Notes under the pieces: model-generated | What the model was told of the DNA's origin: nothing | Database searches by the model: none | What the model saw: the letters and a program-made list of their open reading frames with translations, nothing else | Assembly: GCA_964459305.1 (NCBI GenBank) | Contig: CAYWNA010000160.1 | Span: forward strand, 1-30,750 | Direction of reading: 5' to 3' | DNA: 30,750 nt | Origin: CAYWNA01 sp964459305 | Lineage (GTDB): Bacteria > Planctomycetota > Planctomycetia > Pirellulales > Pirellulaceae | Position numbers and translations under genes: made by a program | In this document: in pieces, positions 8,505-16,559 of the stretch | Layout of the letters: every line of letters begins with the position of its first letter | Position numbering within the stretch: position 1 is the stretch's first letter

Positions 8505-9866
8505 ATGAGAAGTGTATTGGCATTGGGTGTGGTGCTGGTTCTGTTCGCCGCTCCCGCGTTCGCTGGTGTTGGTGAGGGCCAGCCAGGAGAACTGAAGGTT
8601 GGGTTCAGCCAGTTGGATATCACACCGCCAATCGGGGCCATCATAACCGGTCCGGCACTCCCCATCAGTATTCGCACGGAGGACCCCCTGCGAGCAAAAG
8701 CCATCGTGGTCCGGAGCGGCGACCGCACGCTGGCCATCGTAGGGGTCGACCTTGTCAAGATTCAGCGCGATTTGGCCGACGCGGCCATCGCTCAGGCGTC
8801 TGAACGGACAGGGATCGAACGTGACGCGGTGATGATCTGTCCCTCTCACAACCACAGTTCGCCCTTCATCCCGATGGGAGGGCCGAACAACAAGGACTAC
8901 CTGGAAACTTTGCCAGGGCTCATCGCCGACAGCATCGAGCAGGCTTACAAAGCAATGCAGCCGGCCCGCATGTTCCTGGGACGCTCTCTGGTTTACGAGG
9001 GGCATCATAACCGGCGGGTGGTGTCCAAGGCCGATGGCTTGGTGCTGAACACCTGGCTCAATAAGCTGAACGACTTGGATCAGACCCCGCAGGTGTTGGG
9101 CACGGAGGGGCCCATCGACCCGGAGCTGTGGGTGGCGCGGTTCGATACGCTGGATGGACGGGTGCTGGGGACGCTGGTGAACTTTACCTGCCACCCCAAC
9201 CTGCGTGACCGCAAGGCTCTTAAGTCCTGGTCAGCGGACTTTCCCGGCGTGGTTGCGGAGCATATCGCAGAAGCATATGGGAAAGAGGCGGTGTGTGTAT
9301 TCACTCAGGGCTGCTCCGGCAACATCAACCCCGCCAGCGGGCAGACTAACGACTGGCGAGAGAAAGCGGCTGTTTTTGCGAAGGCGGCGGTTGACGCGGC
9401 CAAGCGGGCGACTCCCGTAGAGGGGCCGATCGCTGTGGGCTACGCTCGGCGCGATGTGGCGGTGCCGCGCCGCGATCCCGCAGGCCAGCGAGAAGGAGCC
9501 ATTGCCCGGTTGGGCTGGCGGCCAGACATGTTCGACGCTGCCAAGCGCACGGCGGCCAACATGCCCAAGACCCGCAAAGTCCCCGTAAGCGCCGCGCGGA
9601 TCGGCCCGCTGGGCATCGCGACCAACGCCGGGGAGCTCTTTGTGGAGTGGGGGCTGTCCGTGAAGAAGCGCTCGCCCTTTCCCCACACCATTGTGAGCGA
9701 GTTGACCAATGATTGGATCGGCTACGAGCCCACAGCGCAAGGCTTCCAGCACGAGGGTTACGAGGCTCTGGTGGGCGTGAACTTTGTGCAGCTTGAGGGG
9801 ATCCAGATGCTGGTGGATACGGCGGTGGAGTTGCTACAGGAGTTGTGGGAAGAGGATGAGCGCTAG
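8505..9866 (+). CDS. Secreted neutral-ceramidase-family protein
   Basis: A 453-residue protein with a clean Sec signal peptide (residues 1-20, ending PAFA) and a GGAGG ribosome site seven bases upstream of the ATG. The PF04734-like domain begins LKVGFSQLDITPPIG. The HxHSxP block is PSHNHSSP (H115, H117). VNFTCHPN gives H230, followed by the Ser-Ala-Asp-Phe-Pro-Gly block. The nucleophile block reads SGNINP (272-276) instead of GDVSPN, so Asn sits where ceramidases have the catalytic Ser. The C-terminus has the usual ELFVEWG, SPFPHT and GYEPT blocks. It is followed 26 bp later by another paralogue, which indicates an operon. Metal ligands look intact while the Ser is not, so the chemistry may differ from ceramide hydrolysis. 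Confidence 0.83.
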   Translation: MRSVLALGVVLVLFAAPAFAGVGEGQPGELKVGFSQLDITPPIGAIITGPALPISIRTEDPLRAKAIVVRSGDRTLAIVGVDLVKIQRDLADAAIAQASERTGIERDAVMICPSHNHSSPFIPMGGPNNKDYLETLPGLIADSIEQAYKAMQPARMFLGRSLVYEGHHNRRVVSKADGLVLNTWLNKLNDLDQTPQVLGTEGPIDPELWVARFDTLDGRVLGTLVNFTCHPNLRDRKALKSWSADFPGVVAEHIAEAYGKEAVCVFTQGCSGNINPASGQTNDWREKAAVFAKAAVDAAKRATPVEGPIAVGYARRDVAVPRRDPAGQREGAIARLGWRPDMFDAAKRTAANMPKTRKVPVSAARIGPLGIATNAGELFVEWGLSVKKRSPFPHTIVSELTNDWIGYEPTAQGFQHEGYEALVGVNFVQLEGIQMLVDTAVELLQELWEEDER

Positions 9867-9877
9867 TCTTACCCATG

Positions 9878-9885
9878 AGGAGGAA
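9878..9885 (+). promoter_or_regulatory. Ribosome binding site deciding the start at 9893
   Basis: AGGAGGAA lies seven bases before the ATG at 9893. The earlier in-frame ATG at 9875 overlaps this site and has no Shine-Dalgarno of its own, so 9893 is the better start. Confidence 0.8.
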
Positions 9886-9892
9886 GAATCCC

Positions 9893-11365
9893 ATGAATCG
9901 CATTCACTTCAATTGCAGTCTCTTGGTTACCGTTACGGCTGTCTTGTTACTGACCGGCGCTTGTCCCGGCTGGGCTACGCAGATCCATGTCGGCTCGGCG
10001 GAAACAAGCATTACGCCCGCCCGGCCTGTCGCTCTGGAAGGTTCTTTAAGTCTGCGTGTCTCCCAGGGTGTTGAGTCGCCGATCATGGCGAGTGTCGTCG
10101 TGATCGAATCACGCGAGGGCGACGAGGTGCTCGAACGCTCGGTTATGGTCAGCGCCGATTTGGTCCACCTTCCGACGGAGTTGCTGCAACTGGTGCGCGA
10201 GGCGGTCGCCAGGCAAATCCCCGGCCTGGATGTGAACAAGATCTTCATCAGTGTGACGCACTCGCACTCGGCCCCCGTTGTCATGCTGGGAAACTTCATC
10301 ATTCCCGACGGGGTGATGACGATCGAAGAGTACTGCGAATTCTTCGCCCGGCAAGTTTCGCAGGCGATCGTGGAGGCGTACGGAACGCTCCAGCCGGGGA
10401 ATGTTGCTTGGGGGCATGGGTACGCTCAGGTGGCCTACAATCGCCGCACGACCTATTTGGACGGGCATTCGCGAATGTATGGGCCAACGGACGTGCCCAG
10501 CTACAAAGGGCCGGAGGGACCCGAGTATCAAGGAATCCCGGCATTGTTCTTCTTCGACGGGACAGGGAAGCCGCTGGCGGTGGCGGTCAACGTGTGGTGC
10601 CCGTCGCAGGAGGCGGAAGGGCCGCCGAGAATCAGTGCCGACTTCTGGCATCCGGTTCGGGCGCGCCTGAAGGAGAAGCTCGGACCTGATCTCGTCGTGC
10701 TCGGATGGTGTGGACCGTCAGGAGATCAGTCGCCGCATCGACGCCTGCAACAGGCTGCTGAAGATCGTATGCGACGACTTCGTGGCGTGGAATCATGGAT
10801 CGATGAATTCGGACGCCGGATCGCGGATTCCGTGATCGACACTTACGAACTGGTACAACATGATCGTCACGGCGATGCACTGCTCATTCATCAGGCCGAG
10901 ACGATTCGGCTGCCCGGCTGGAAGGCGAGCGACGCAGAGATCGCCGAAATACGAGAGACCCACGATAAAATGGCGAACGAACTCGCACAACACCCCGATA
11001 AGGCGGCCACGCTCAGCCGCGAGATCTCTCGGCGAGCCCAGACCATCGAACTGTACAACCAGATCACAAAAAGCTCGGACGGGTGTTACCCGACGGAGAT
11101 TCACGTGCTGCGGATCGGTGACGTGGCCGTGTGCACGAACCAGTTCGAGCTGTTCACCGAATACGGCCTTCGAATTCTGGCTCGTAGCGGCCCACACTTG
11201 ACATTCGCCGTTCAACTTACCGGACCGGCCTACTACTTACCCACGGCCGAAGCGGTTCGAGGTGGTGGGTATAGTGCCATACCCGTGACTTGCACAGTTG
11301 GGCCTGAGGGCGGCAAAGTGCTCGTCGATAAGACCGTCGAGAGAATTCATGCGATGTGGAAATGA
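9893..11365 (+). CDS. Secreted neutral-ceramidase-family protein lacking one zinc His
   Basis: A 490-residue protein with a signal peptide (hydrophobic core at residues 8-21, likely cleavage after GWA). The domain starts TQIHVGSAETSITP. The HxHSxP block is VTHSHSAP (H123, H125). The NFTCHP-type block has become VNVWCPSQ, so the third metal His is missing and only C236 stands nearby. ISADFWHP follows. The nucleophile block is PSGDQSPHR (277-282), which keeps the Ser. An alpha-helical, charged insertion (about residues 325-385, ASDAEIAEIRETHDK onward) is unlike the other copies. It follows the 8505 gene by 26 bp. Either C236 replaces His as metal ligand or this copy has lost metal binding; sequence alone does not decide. 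Confidence 0.8.
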   Translation: MNRIHFNCSLLVTVTAVLLLTGACPGWATQIHVGSAETSITPARPVALEGSLSLRVSQGVESPIMASVVVIESREGDEVLERSVMVSADLVHLPTELLQLVREAVARQIPGLDVNKIFISVTHSHSAPVVMLGNFIIPDGVMTIEEYCEFFARQVSQAIVEAYGTLQPGNVAWGHGYAQVAYNRRTTYLDGHSRMYGPTDVPSYKGPEGPEYQGIPALFFFDGTGKPLAVAVNVWCPSQEAEGPPRISADFWHPVRARLKEKLGPDLVVLGWCGPSGDQSPHRRLQQAAEDRMRRLRGVESWIDEFGRRIADSVIDTYELVQHDRHGDALLIHQAETIRLPGWKASDAEIAEIRETHDKMANELAQHPDKAATLSREISRRAQTIELYNQITKSSDGCYPTEIHVLRIGDVAVCTNQFELFTEYGLRILARSGPHLTFAVQLTGPAYYLPTAEAVRGGGYSAIPVTCTVGPEGGKVLVDKTVERIHAMWK

Positions 11366-11417
11366 GTGTCGAGAGTCGTTGGAAGCCACGCAACGGTCAA
11401 TTGTATAGAGTGGTCCC

Positions 11418-11738
11418 ATGCCACGACGTCTGCGAGAATGAAGCGGAGGGATCGTCTATCACGTGCTCAACCGCGCGGTTGGGCGGGTGAAGCTCTCCGA
11501 GAAGGAACGCGACTTCCTTGCATTCGAAAAGGTTGTGGAAGAGGCGCGGGACAGGACAGAGACACGCATCCTGAGTTATTGCGTCATGCCTGCAGAAGCA
11601 GTGCGCCGGAGCGTGCGGCGAGGCGGACCGTTCGGCAGCGAGGTTTGGGTGCGGCAGATCGCAAGGCAATTGCGACTGGAGTCGACGCTCCGACCTCCCG
11701 GACGCCCTCGGAAGTACCCGGAGAAGGCTCAAGAGTAA
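11418..11738 (+). pseudogene. RAYT transposase remnant (second subfamily)
   Basis: Starts MPRRLRE at 11418, hits an in-frame TGA at codon 8 (11439-11441), then continues SGGIVYHVLNRAVGRV and KERDFLAFEKVVEEAR to ILSYCVMP. The family normally continues into the NHWHLV metal motif here, but the sequence jumps directly to the C-terminal block RRGGPFGSEVWVRQIARQL and LESTLRPPGRPRKYPE, ending at TAA (11736-11738). The HUH motif and catalytic tyrosine are therefore gone. It differs from the 12233 protein clearly enough to be another RAYT subfamily. A hairpin end follows it. Confidence 0.85.
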
Positions 11739-11741
11739 CGG

Positions 11742-11786
11742 AAGGGGGCGAGTCGTCTTCAGAAACGACTCCCGACCCCTTTGATT
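11742..11786. repeat. Hairpin and right end of the RAYT remnant
   Basis: GAGTCGT (11750-11756) pairs with ACGACTC (11765-11771) across an 8-base loop, flanked by a G run and a C run that partly extend the stem. It ends in GACCCCTTTGATT (11774-11786), which is the exact complement of AATCAAAGGGGTC at the left end of the intact element (12178-12190). Such a structure at the end of a RAYT gene is what is expected of a REP-type end. Confidence 0.7.
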
Positions 11787-12074
11787 CTTCGGTTCTTCGG
11801 CACCATGGGATCATTGGCCTTTCCTCAAATGGAATTGTGGCGCTATGCAGACGAGACCCGCAAGGGGTGGCAGCATGCGATGGAGACGACACGTTGTGAA
11901 GTCGAGCACGTTGATCCGCTGGTGCGTCAACTCAAGCACTTCTGCCGTGTGGCGAGACATGAAGAGAAACCGCTGGTAGACGCCAGAGATGGTGCGCGAT
12001 CGCTTGCCGTTGCGCTTGCCGTGCTTGAAACAAACCGCTGTCGCAGTCCGGTTGAACTCTCCGGGGTAATGTGA
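11787..12074 (+). pseudogene. Gfo/Idh/MocA oxidoreductase, C-terminal stub
   Basis: The reading FFGTMGSLAFPQMELWRY, then DPLVRQLKHFCRVARHEEK and PLVDARDGARSLAVALAVLE to TAA-less tail SPVEL and stop TGA (12072-12074), is the typical last 90 residues of planctomycete Gfo/Idh/MocA dehydrogenases (substrate-side domain and final helices). The NAD-binding Rossmann half and the EKP motif are absent. The stub begins immediately after the RAYT end at 11786, so insertion or deletion driven by that element removed the front of the gene. It was probably once a sugar or inositol dehydrogenase. No start codon or ribosome site is associated with it. Confidence 0.75.
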
Positions 12075-12178
12075 CAACAGGTTCACCTGCTTGGAAGTCA
12101 CACCGATTCAGTAAGTTCCCTCACGAGATGCGGCGCACTTCTCGGGGTGTCGGTTACCGCACATGAGAGGCTCGATAA

Positions 12179-12944
12179 ATCAAAGGGGTCAGGACTCATT
12201 GATTGCATATCGGGATATGGTACACTTCGTGCATGCCACGACCACCCCGAGCCGACGAAGCAGGCGGGCTGTATCACGCGTTGAATCGCGGGAACGCCCG
12301 GACTACGATCTTTCGGAAGGACGCTGATTACGAGGCGTTCGAGCGAATTCTTGCGGAAGCCCTGGAACGTTACGACATTCAATTGTTCGCGTTTCAACTA
12401 ATGTCCAACCACTGGCACTTCGTGCTACGTCCGAATCAAGATGGCGAGATGAGTCGGTTTATGCGTTGGGTGACTGCGACGCATACCATGCGTTATCATG
12501 CTCACTATCACAGTTCAGGCGAAGGGCATGTTTATCAAGGCCGGTTCAAGAGCTTTCCCATCCAAGCGGACGGGCACTTCTTCTTCGTCTGCCGTTACGT
12601 GGAGCGTAATGCTCTGCGCGCAGAATTGGTGGAGCGTGCCGAGGACTGGCGTTGGGGGTCACTATGGCGTTGGTTGCAGAAGGAGGAACCTGAACCACGG
12701 CTATTGTCATCCTGGCCGATTCGCCGCCTGCCACGCTGGTTGGAACGCGTTAACGAGCCATTGACGGACCGCGAGTTAGCCGCGATCCGCAAATCAGCGA
12801 AGCGAGGCAGTCCGTTTGGCGAACCGTCGTGGATCGAGTCGACCGTGAAGCGTTTCGGATTGGAATCGACATTGCGTCCGCGAGGCCGCCCCCAGGTTCG
12901 ATTCCCAGACGAAACGCCCAACAAAGAGTCCCGTCCCCTTTGAT
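12179..12944 (+). mobile_element. Intact RAYT element
   Basis: The element runs from ATCAAAGGGGTCAGGACTC (left, from 12179) to the imperfect complement GAGTCCCGTCCCCTTTGAT (right, 12926-12944) and contains one complete transposase gene. The transposase stop codon TGA (12941-12943) lies inside the right end, so coding sequence and end overlap. Both this copy and the deleted copy at 7975 continue past the right end with TGCCTC, while their left flanks differ. Confidence 0.85.
12233..12943 (+). CDS. REP-associated tyrosine transposase (Y1_Tnp, IS200-like)
   Basis: A 236-residue single-strand DNA transposase of the RAYT family, a HUH nuclease that cuts hairpin-marked DNA through a phosphotyrosine. 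MPRPPRADEAGGLYHALNRG is the family N-terminus. The metal-binding HUH motif is NHWHFVLRP (H60, H62) and the catalytic tyrosine is in RYVERNALRAELV (Y122). The C-terminal tail GLESTLRPRGRP is the family signature also found as scars elsewhere in the window. Length is normal and no frame break is seen. The ATG at 12233 is chosen because it gives the family start; no Shine-Dalgarno precedes it. A possible -35 (TTGATT, 12199) and -10 (TACACT, 12221) would make a nearly leaderless transcript. Confidence 0.92.
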   Translation: MPRPPRADEAGGLYHALNRGNARTTIFRKDADYEAFERILAEALERYDIQLFAFQLMSNHWHFVLRPNQDGEMSRFMRWVTATHTMRYHAHYHSSGEGHVYQGRFKSFPIQADGHFFFVCRYVERNALRAELVERAEDWRWGSLWRWLQKEEPEPRLLSSWPIRRLPRWLERVNEPLTDRELAAIRKSAKRGSPFGEPSWIESTVKRFGLESTLRPRGRPQVRFPDETPNKESRPL

Positions 12945-12961
12945 TGCCCCCTTTGATTGCC
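12935..12961. repeat. 13-bp tandem duplication at the RAYT right end
   Basis: CCCCTTTGATTGC occurs twice in direct succession (12935-12947 and 12948-12960) where the deleted copy at 8427 has it once. It may be slippage or a trace of two element ends joined together. Confidence 0.8.
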
Positions 12962-13137
12962 TCAGCAGCTGGCAGACTTCTTTGTTTCTCTGATAAATAG
13001 GTTGAACTTGTGCCGTTGAATCGGACTGTCTAACTACGGTGTCGCATGGATCTCTGCTTGGTGGCAACCAGAAGAAGAGAGGCGGGCCACCCGTGCGCCG
13101 CCTTGACGACGTTACAGAAAGCTGAAGGAGAAGGATG

Positions 13138-14925
13138 ATGCAACAGCAATTCATGGTCCGCGAGCGTGACGCTGCTCAGTTGCATGCCGGCTTGTGTCTG
13201 ATGTCAGTTCTGTTCTTGTACCATCCCATAGGTCGAGCCGAGGAAGGAAGGACGACGGCACAGGAATTCATGGTTCCCATGCGTGATGGTGCCCAGTTGC
13301 ACACTTGCGTTGGTTTTCCGGAAGGCGAGGGGCCTTTCCCTGTCGTGCTGTTTCGCACCAGGAACGTGTCTCTCAATTCGGTCAAATCAGAGAGAGCCCG
13401 ACGGTTTATGAAGGCGGGCTACGCGTACGCGCAGCAAAGCATCCGAGGACACGGGAAGTCGAAAGGGGGTTCGGGAAGCTCTGAGTACGACGGGTTCGAC
13501 ACGCTGGAGTGGTTGGCCGCGCAGCGGTGGTCGAACGGCTCGATCGGCATGGTCGGAAGCTCGCAACTGGGGGAGTATCAGCTCCGCACGGCTCTTCAGG
13601 GCCATCGGGCGCACCGGGCGATGTGTCCGCAAGTCCCCAGCTACGGCAGCTCGAATCACCGCTATGGCGGCTCGTTCATGTTCCCCCGGACATTCATCAA
13701 CAATGCCAGAGTCGGGATGAAAGACTACAGTCAGTACGATTGGATGCCGCATCTTTTCAAGCTGCCGGTCATCAGCATGATCGATGACACCGGCCTGGAG
13801 GTCTCGGAAGCGCGGAAAGCCGCGTTCCGTAGGGACATCGCGGCGTTCTTCGATCAACCTGCAGGCTCGATCTTCACCGATCCCAAGCACTTCGAGCAGT
13901 TCCAGAAGCTGAGCACGCCCAACCTGATGGTCACCGGCTGGTACGACCACTGCGCCGTGGGGGCCTTCGAGTTCTATCGGGACACCATGGAACACGGCAC
14001 GGCCGAACAGAGGCAGAACACCCACCTCATCATCGGTCCCTGGGACCACGACAGCAACCCGGACAAGATTCCGGATTACGACTTTGGTGACGCGGCGAAC
14101 CGGGACCACCAAGCCGGGGAGATCGCTTTTTTCGATCGTCACTTGAAGGGGGATCTTTCGGTTGGTCCCCTTCCACCAGTGCGTCTCTTCGTGATGGGAA
14201 GGAACCAGTGGCGCGACGATACGTGCTGGCCGCCAAAACGCGCGGTGGAAACCAAACTCTATCTACACAGCGACGGCGACGTCCGGGGGGCATGGGTGCG
14301 AGGCCGGCTTTCGCCCGTGCCGCCGGGGGACGAGCCGGCCGATCGATTCACGTACGATCCCTCGAACCCCGTGCCCTCATGGGGAGGCGCCAACTGCGGT
14401 CCGTCCAGAGCCCTGCCCATGCGGCGCGGTCCCCGGGACCAGCATCTCACGTTGTACCGAGAAGACGTGCTGGCCTACTACAGCGAACCCCTGGAAGAGC
14501 CTCTGGAGGTGACGGGTTTGCTGAAGATGGTGCTCTTCGCGGCCTCAAGCGCCAAAGATACCGATTTTACGGCGAAGCTCATGGACGTTGCCCCGAACGG
14601 CAGCGTCCGACTACTTTCCGACGGCGTCATTCGGGCACGCTTCCGAAACGGGGTCGATCGGCCGGAGTTGCTGACGCCTGGCGAGGCGGTCCGGTACGAG
14701 ATCGACCTGTGGCACACCAGCAACGAGTTCCAGCCCGGACACCGGATCGCGCTGGCCATCAGTAGCAGCAATTTCCCGCGTTTGAGCCGAAATCTGAACA
14801 CCGGGGGTGACAACGCGCGTGATGCCGACTTCATCTCCGCCGACCAGACGATCTTCCATGATTCGATGCGGCCTTCGCACCTGATCTTGCCTGTAATACC
14901 CGCGCTTGAGGATTCGGTAAAGTAG
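13138..14925 (+). CDS. Exported CocE/NonD family S15 hydrolase
   Basis: Second S15-type alpha/beta hydrolase of the window, 595 residues from the ATG at 13138, with AAGGAG seven bases upstream (an ATG at 13135 directly precedes it). Numbering from 13135, the nucleophile block is GMVGSSQLG (S143), the acid is in VTGWYDHCAVG and the base in IIGPWDHDSNP. The C-terminal jelly-roll ends with ISSSNFPRLSRNLNTGG, as in family members. A hydrophobic stretch at residues 19-31 with Gly-Arg-Ala at 33-35 is the likely signal peptide. In front of it, residues 4-18 (QQFMVRERDAAQLHA) are a degenerate copy of residues 43-57 (QEFMVPMRDGAQLHT), the normal beginning of the mature enzyme. It is only distantly similar to the copy at 4394, so it is not a recent duplicate. 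It probably acts on esters or amides released by neighbouring enzymes. Confidence 0.9.
   Translation: MQQQFMVRERDAAQLHAGLCLMSVLFLYHPIGRAEEGRTTAQEFMVPMRDGAQLHTCVGFPEGEGPFPVVLFRTRNVSLNSVKSERARRFMKAGYAYAQQSIRGHGKSKGGSGSSEYDGFDTLEWLAAQRWSNGSIGMVGSSQLGEYQLRTALQGHRAHRAMCPQVPSYGSSNHRYGGSFMFPRTFINNARVGMKDYSQYDWMPHLFKLPVISMIDDTGLEVSEARKAAFRRDIAAFFDQPAGSIFTDPKHFEQFQKLSTPNLMVTGWYDHCAVGAFEFYRDTMEHGTAEQRQNTHLIIGPWDHDSNPDKIPDYDFGDAANRDHQAGEIAFFDRHLKGDLSVGPLPPVRLFVMGRNQWRDDTCWPPKRAVETKLYLHSDGDVRGAWVRGRLSPVPPGDEPADRFTYDPSNPVPSWGGANCGPSRALPMRRGPRDQHLTLYREDVLAYYSEPLEEPLEVTGLLKMVLFAASSAKDTDFTAKLMDVAPNGSVRLLSDGVIRARFRNGVDRPELLTPGEAVRYEIDLWHTSNEFQPGHRIALAISSSNFPRLSRNLNTGGDNARDADFISADQTIFHDSMRPSHLILPVIPALEDSVK
13144..13305 (+). 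repeat. Internal 45-bp repeat within the S15 hydrolase gene
   Basis: Positions 13144-13188 and 13261-13305 match at about 34 of 45 bases, 117 bp (39 codons) apart and in the same frame, giving two copies of the FMVxxRDxAQLH peptide. One lies before and one after the signal peptide. Confidence 0.75.
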
Positions 14926-15106
14926 TGGAAATACTGAAGAAGATGTATTCAAAACGGAGTCATCTATAAGTGCTTGCCAAGTCCCGCAGAATCTTGCTTT
15001 CTTCTTTTGAAACTGGACGCACTTCGGCCGCTCTCTATCCGTTACCGAAGCGATTAGGCGTTTGGTCAGAGTACCAGTCAATACGATCCCAGGAGGAGCT
15101 GAAGCT

Positions 15107-16459
15107 ATGAAAGACAATCTGACACGACGTGAATTCGTGCGAAACACGGCAGCCGGTTCTGCCGCCCTGGCCTGGATGGGCGCGGGACAGGCGCCGGCCG
15201 TTTTCGCCGCCGGGGCCGACAAACCGGCCTTGCTCGGAGGCACCCCGGCGCACAAGGGGGGCTGGTCGAAGTGGCCCGAGTGGCGGCAGTCGTGGGAGCC
15301 CGAAATCGTCGAAGTCTTGCGCAGCGGGCGATGGTGCCGTTCCGGTGGTGGCAAGCAGGTGCCGGATTTCGAGACTGCCTACGCGGAACTGCTCGGCGCG
15401 AAGCGATGCGTGGCTACCGCCAGCGGCACCACCTCGTTGATCACGGCGTTGCACGTGATGGGCGTCGATGCCGGCGACGAAGTTATCGTTTCTCCCTACA
15501 CGTTCATCGCGACGTACAACGCGATTCTCGCACACAAAGCTCTGCCGGTATTCGCCGACACCGACCCGGACACGCTGACGATGAACCCGGACACGATCGA
15601 AAGCCGCATCACCGATCGCACCCGTGCCATTCTCCCCGTCCACATCTGCGGCATGCCTTGCGACATGGACCCGATCAACGCGATCGCCAAAAAACACGAC
15701 TTGGCCGTCGTCGAAGACGCGTGCCAGGCGTGGTTGGGCGAGTACAAAGGCCGCAAGTGCGGCACGCTCGGCGACCTGGGCTGCTTCAGCTTCCAGAACT
15801 CCAAACACATCCCGGCCGGTGAAGGTGGGGCCGTCACTGGCAACAGCGACGAACTGTTGGATCGCTGCCTCTCCTACCACAACTGCGGCCGCGCCTTCGG
15901 CACCTTCAAGGGCAGCGGCCAATACTTCACCCAAGGCCTTAACTTTCGGATGACCCACTACCAAGCCGCGCTGCTGAGGCAGCAATTCGACAAGCTCGTG
16001 GCGGAGACCAAACATCGGCAGGAAAACGCCGACCATCTGACGTCCGGCCTGAAGGAGATTCCCGGCATCCAACCGGCGCGCCTGCCGGAGGACAGCCGGG
16101 CGACGTGGTTCCACTACTCCTTCCGATACGACGCCTCGCAGTTCAACGGCCTGCCACGAAACAAGTTCATCAAGGCCCTCCGCGCCGAGGGCGTTCCTTG
16201 CAGAGACGGCTATCACGAACAATATTTCGACGGGCTACTCGACGAGGCGATCGACTCGCGCGGGTTCAAACGCCTCTTCCCTGCCGAGCGGCTGAAGGCT
16301 TATCGCGACAGCTTTCACGCGCTCGAAGGCAACAAGCTGGTATGTGAAACGAACGTCCAGATATATCAGACTCTTCTGTTGGCCGACCGCAGCGAAATCG
16401 ATCACATCGTCGAGGCCGTTCGCAAGATTCAGACGCACTCAGAAGCACTGAACGCATAG
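15107..16459 (+). CDS. Tat-exported DegT/DnrJ/EryC1/StrS-like PLP enzyme
   Basis: A 450-residue fold-type I PLP enzyme of the sugar aminotransferase family, which normally transaminates nucleotide-linked keto-sugars in the cytoplasm. Here it begins NLTRREFVRNTAAGSAA, a twin-arginine signal (RR at residues 7-8), so it should be exported. AGGAGG lies 10 bases before the ATG. Family marks are ASGTTSLITALH (cofactor phosphate binding), VVEDACQAW (D204, pyridine nitrogen) and SFQNSKHIPAGEGG (K233, Schiff-base lysine), followed by a full-length small domain. The catalytic residues are intact, so it is not a dead relic. Nucleotide sugars are not found outside the cytoplasm, so the substrate must be something else, or the cofactor-loaded protein has a different role. 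It lies 181 bp after the S15 hydrolase and 100 bp before a sulfatase. Confidence 0.88.
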   Translation: MKDNLTRREFVRNTAAGSAALAWMGAGQAPAVFAAGADKPALLGGTPAHKGGWSKWPEWRQSWEPEIVEVLRSGRWCRSGGGKQVPDFETAYAELLGAKRCVATASGTTSLITALHVMGVDAGDEVIVSPYTFIATYNAILAHKALPVFADTDPDTLTMNPDTIESRITDRTRAILPVHICGMPCDMDPINAIAKKHDLAVVEDACQAWLGEYKGRKCGTLGDLGCFSFQNSKHIPAGEGGAVTGNSDELLDRCLSYHNCGRAFGTFKGSGQYFTQGLNFRMTHYQAALLRQQFDKLVAETKHRQENADHLTSGLKEIPGIQPARLPEDSRATWFHYSFRYDASQFNGLPRNKFIKALRAEGVPCRDGYHEQYFDGLLDEAIDSRGFKRLFPAERLKAYRDSFHALEGNKLVCETNVQIYQTLLLADRSEIDHIVEAVRKIQTHSEALNA

Positions 16460-16559
16460 ACGCATATCTGATGAAACCTCTTGACGTCCCATCGCACTGC
16501 AACATCACGGCGACCCGGTCCAGTTCCGCAATCTTTGGATCAAGGAGTTGAATTGACTG

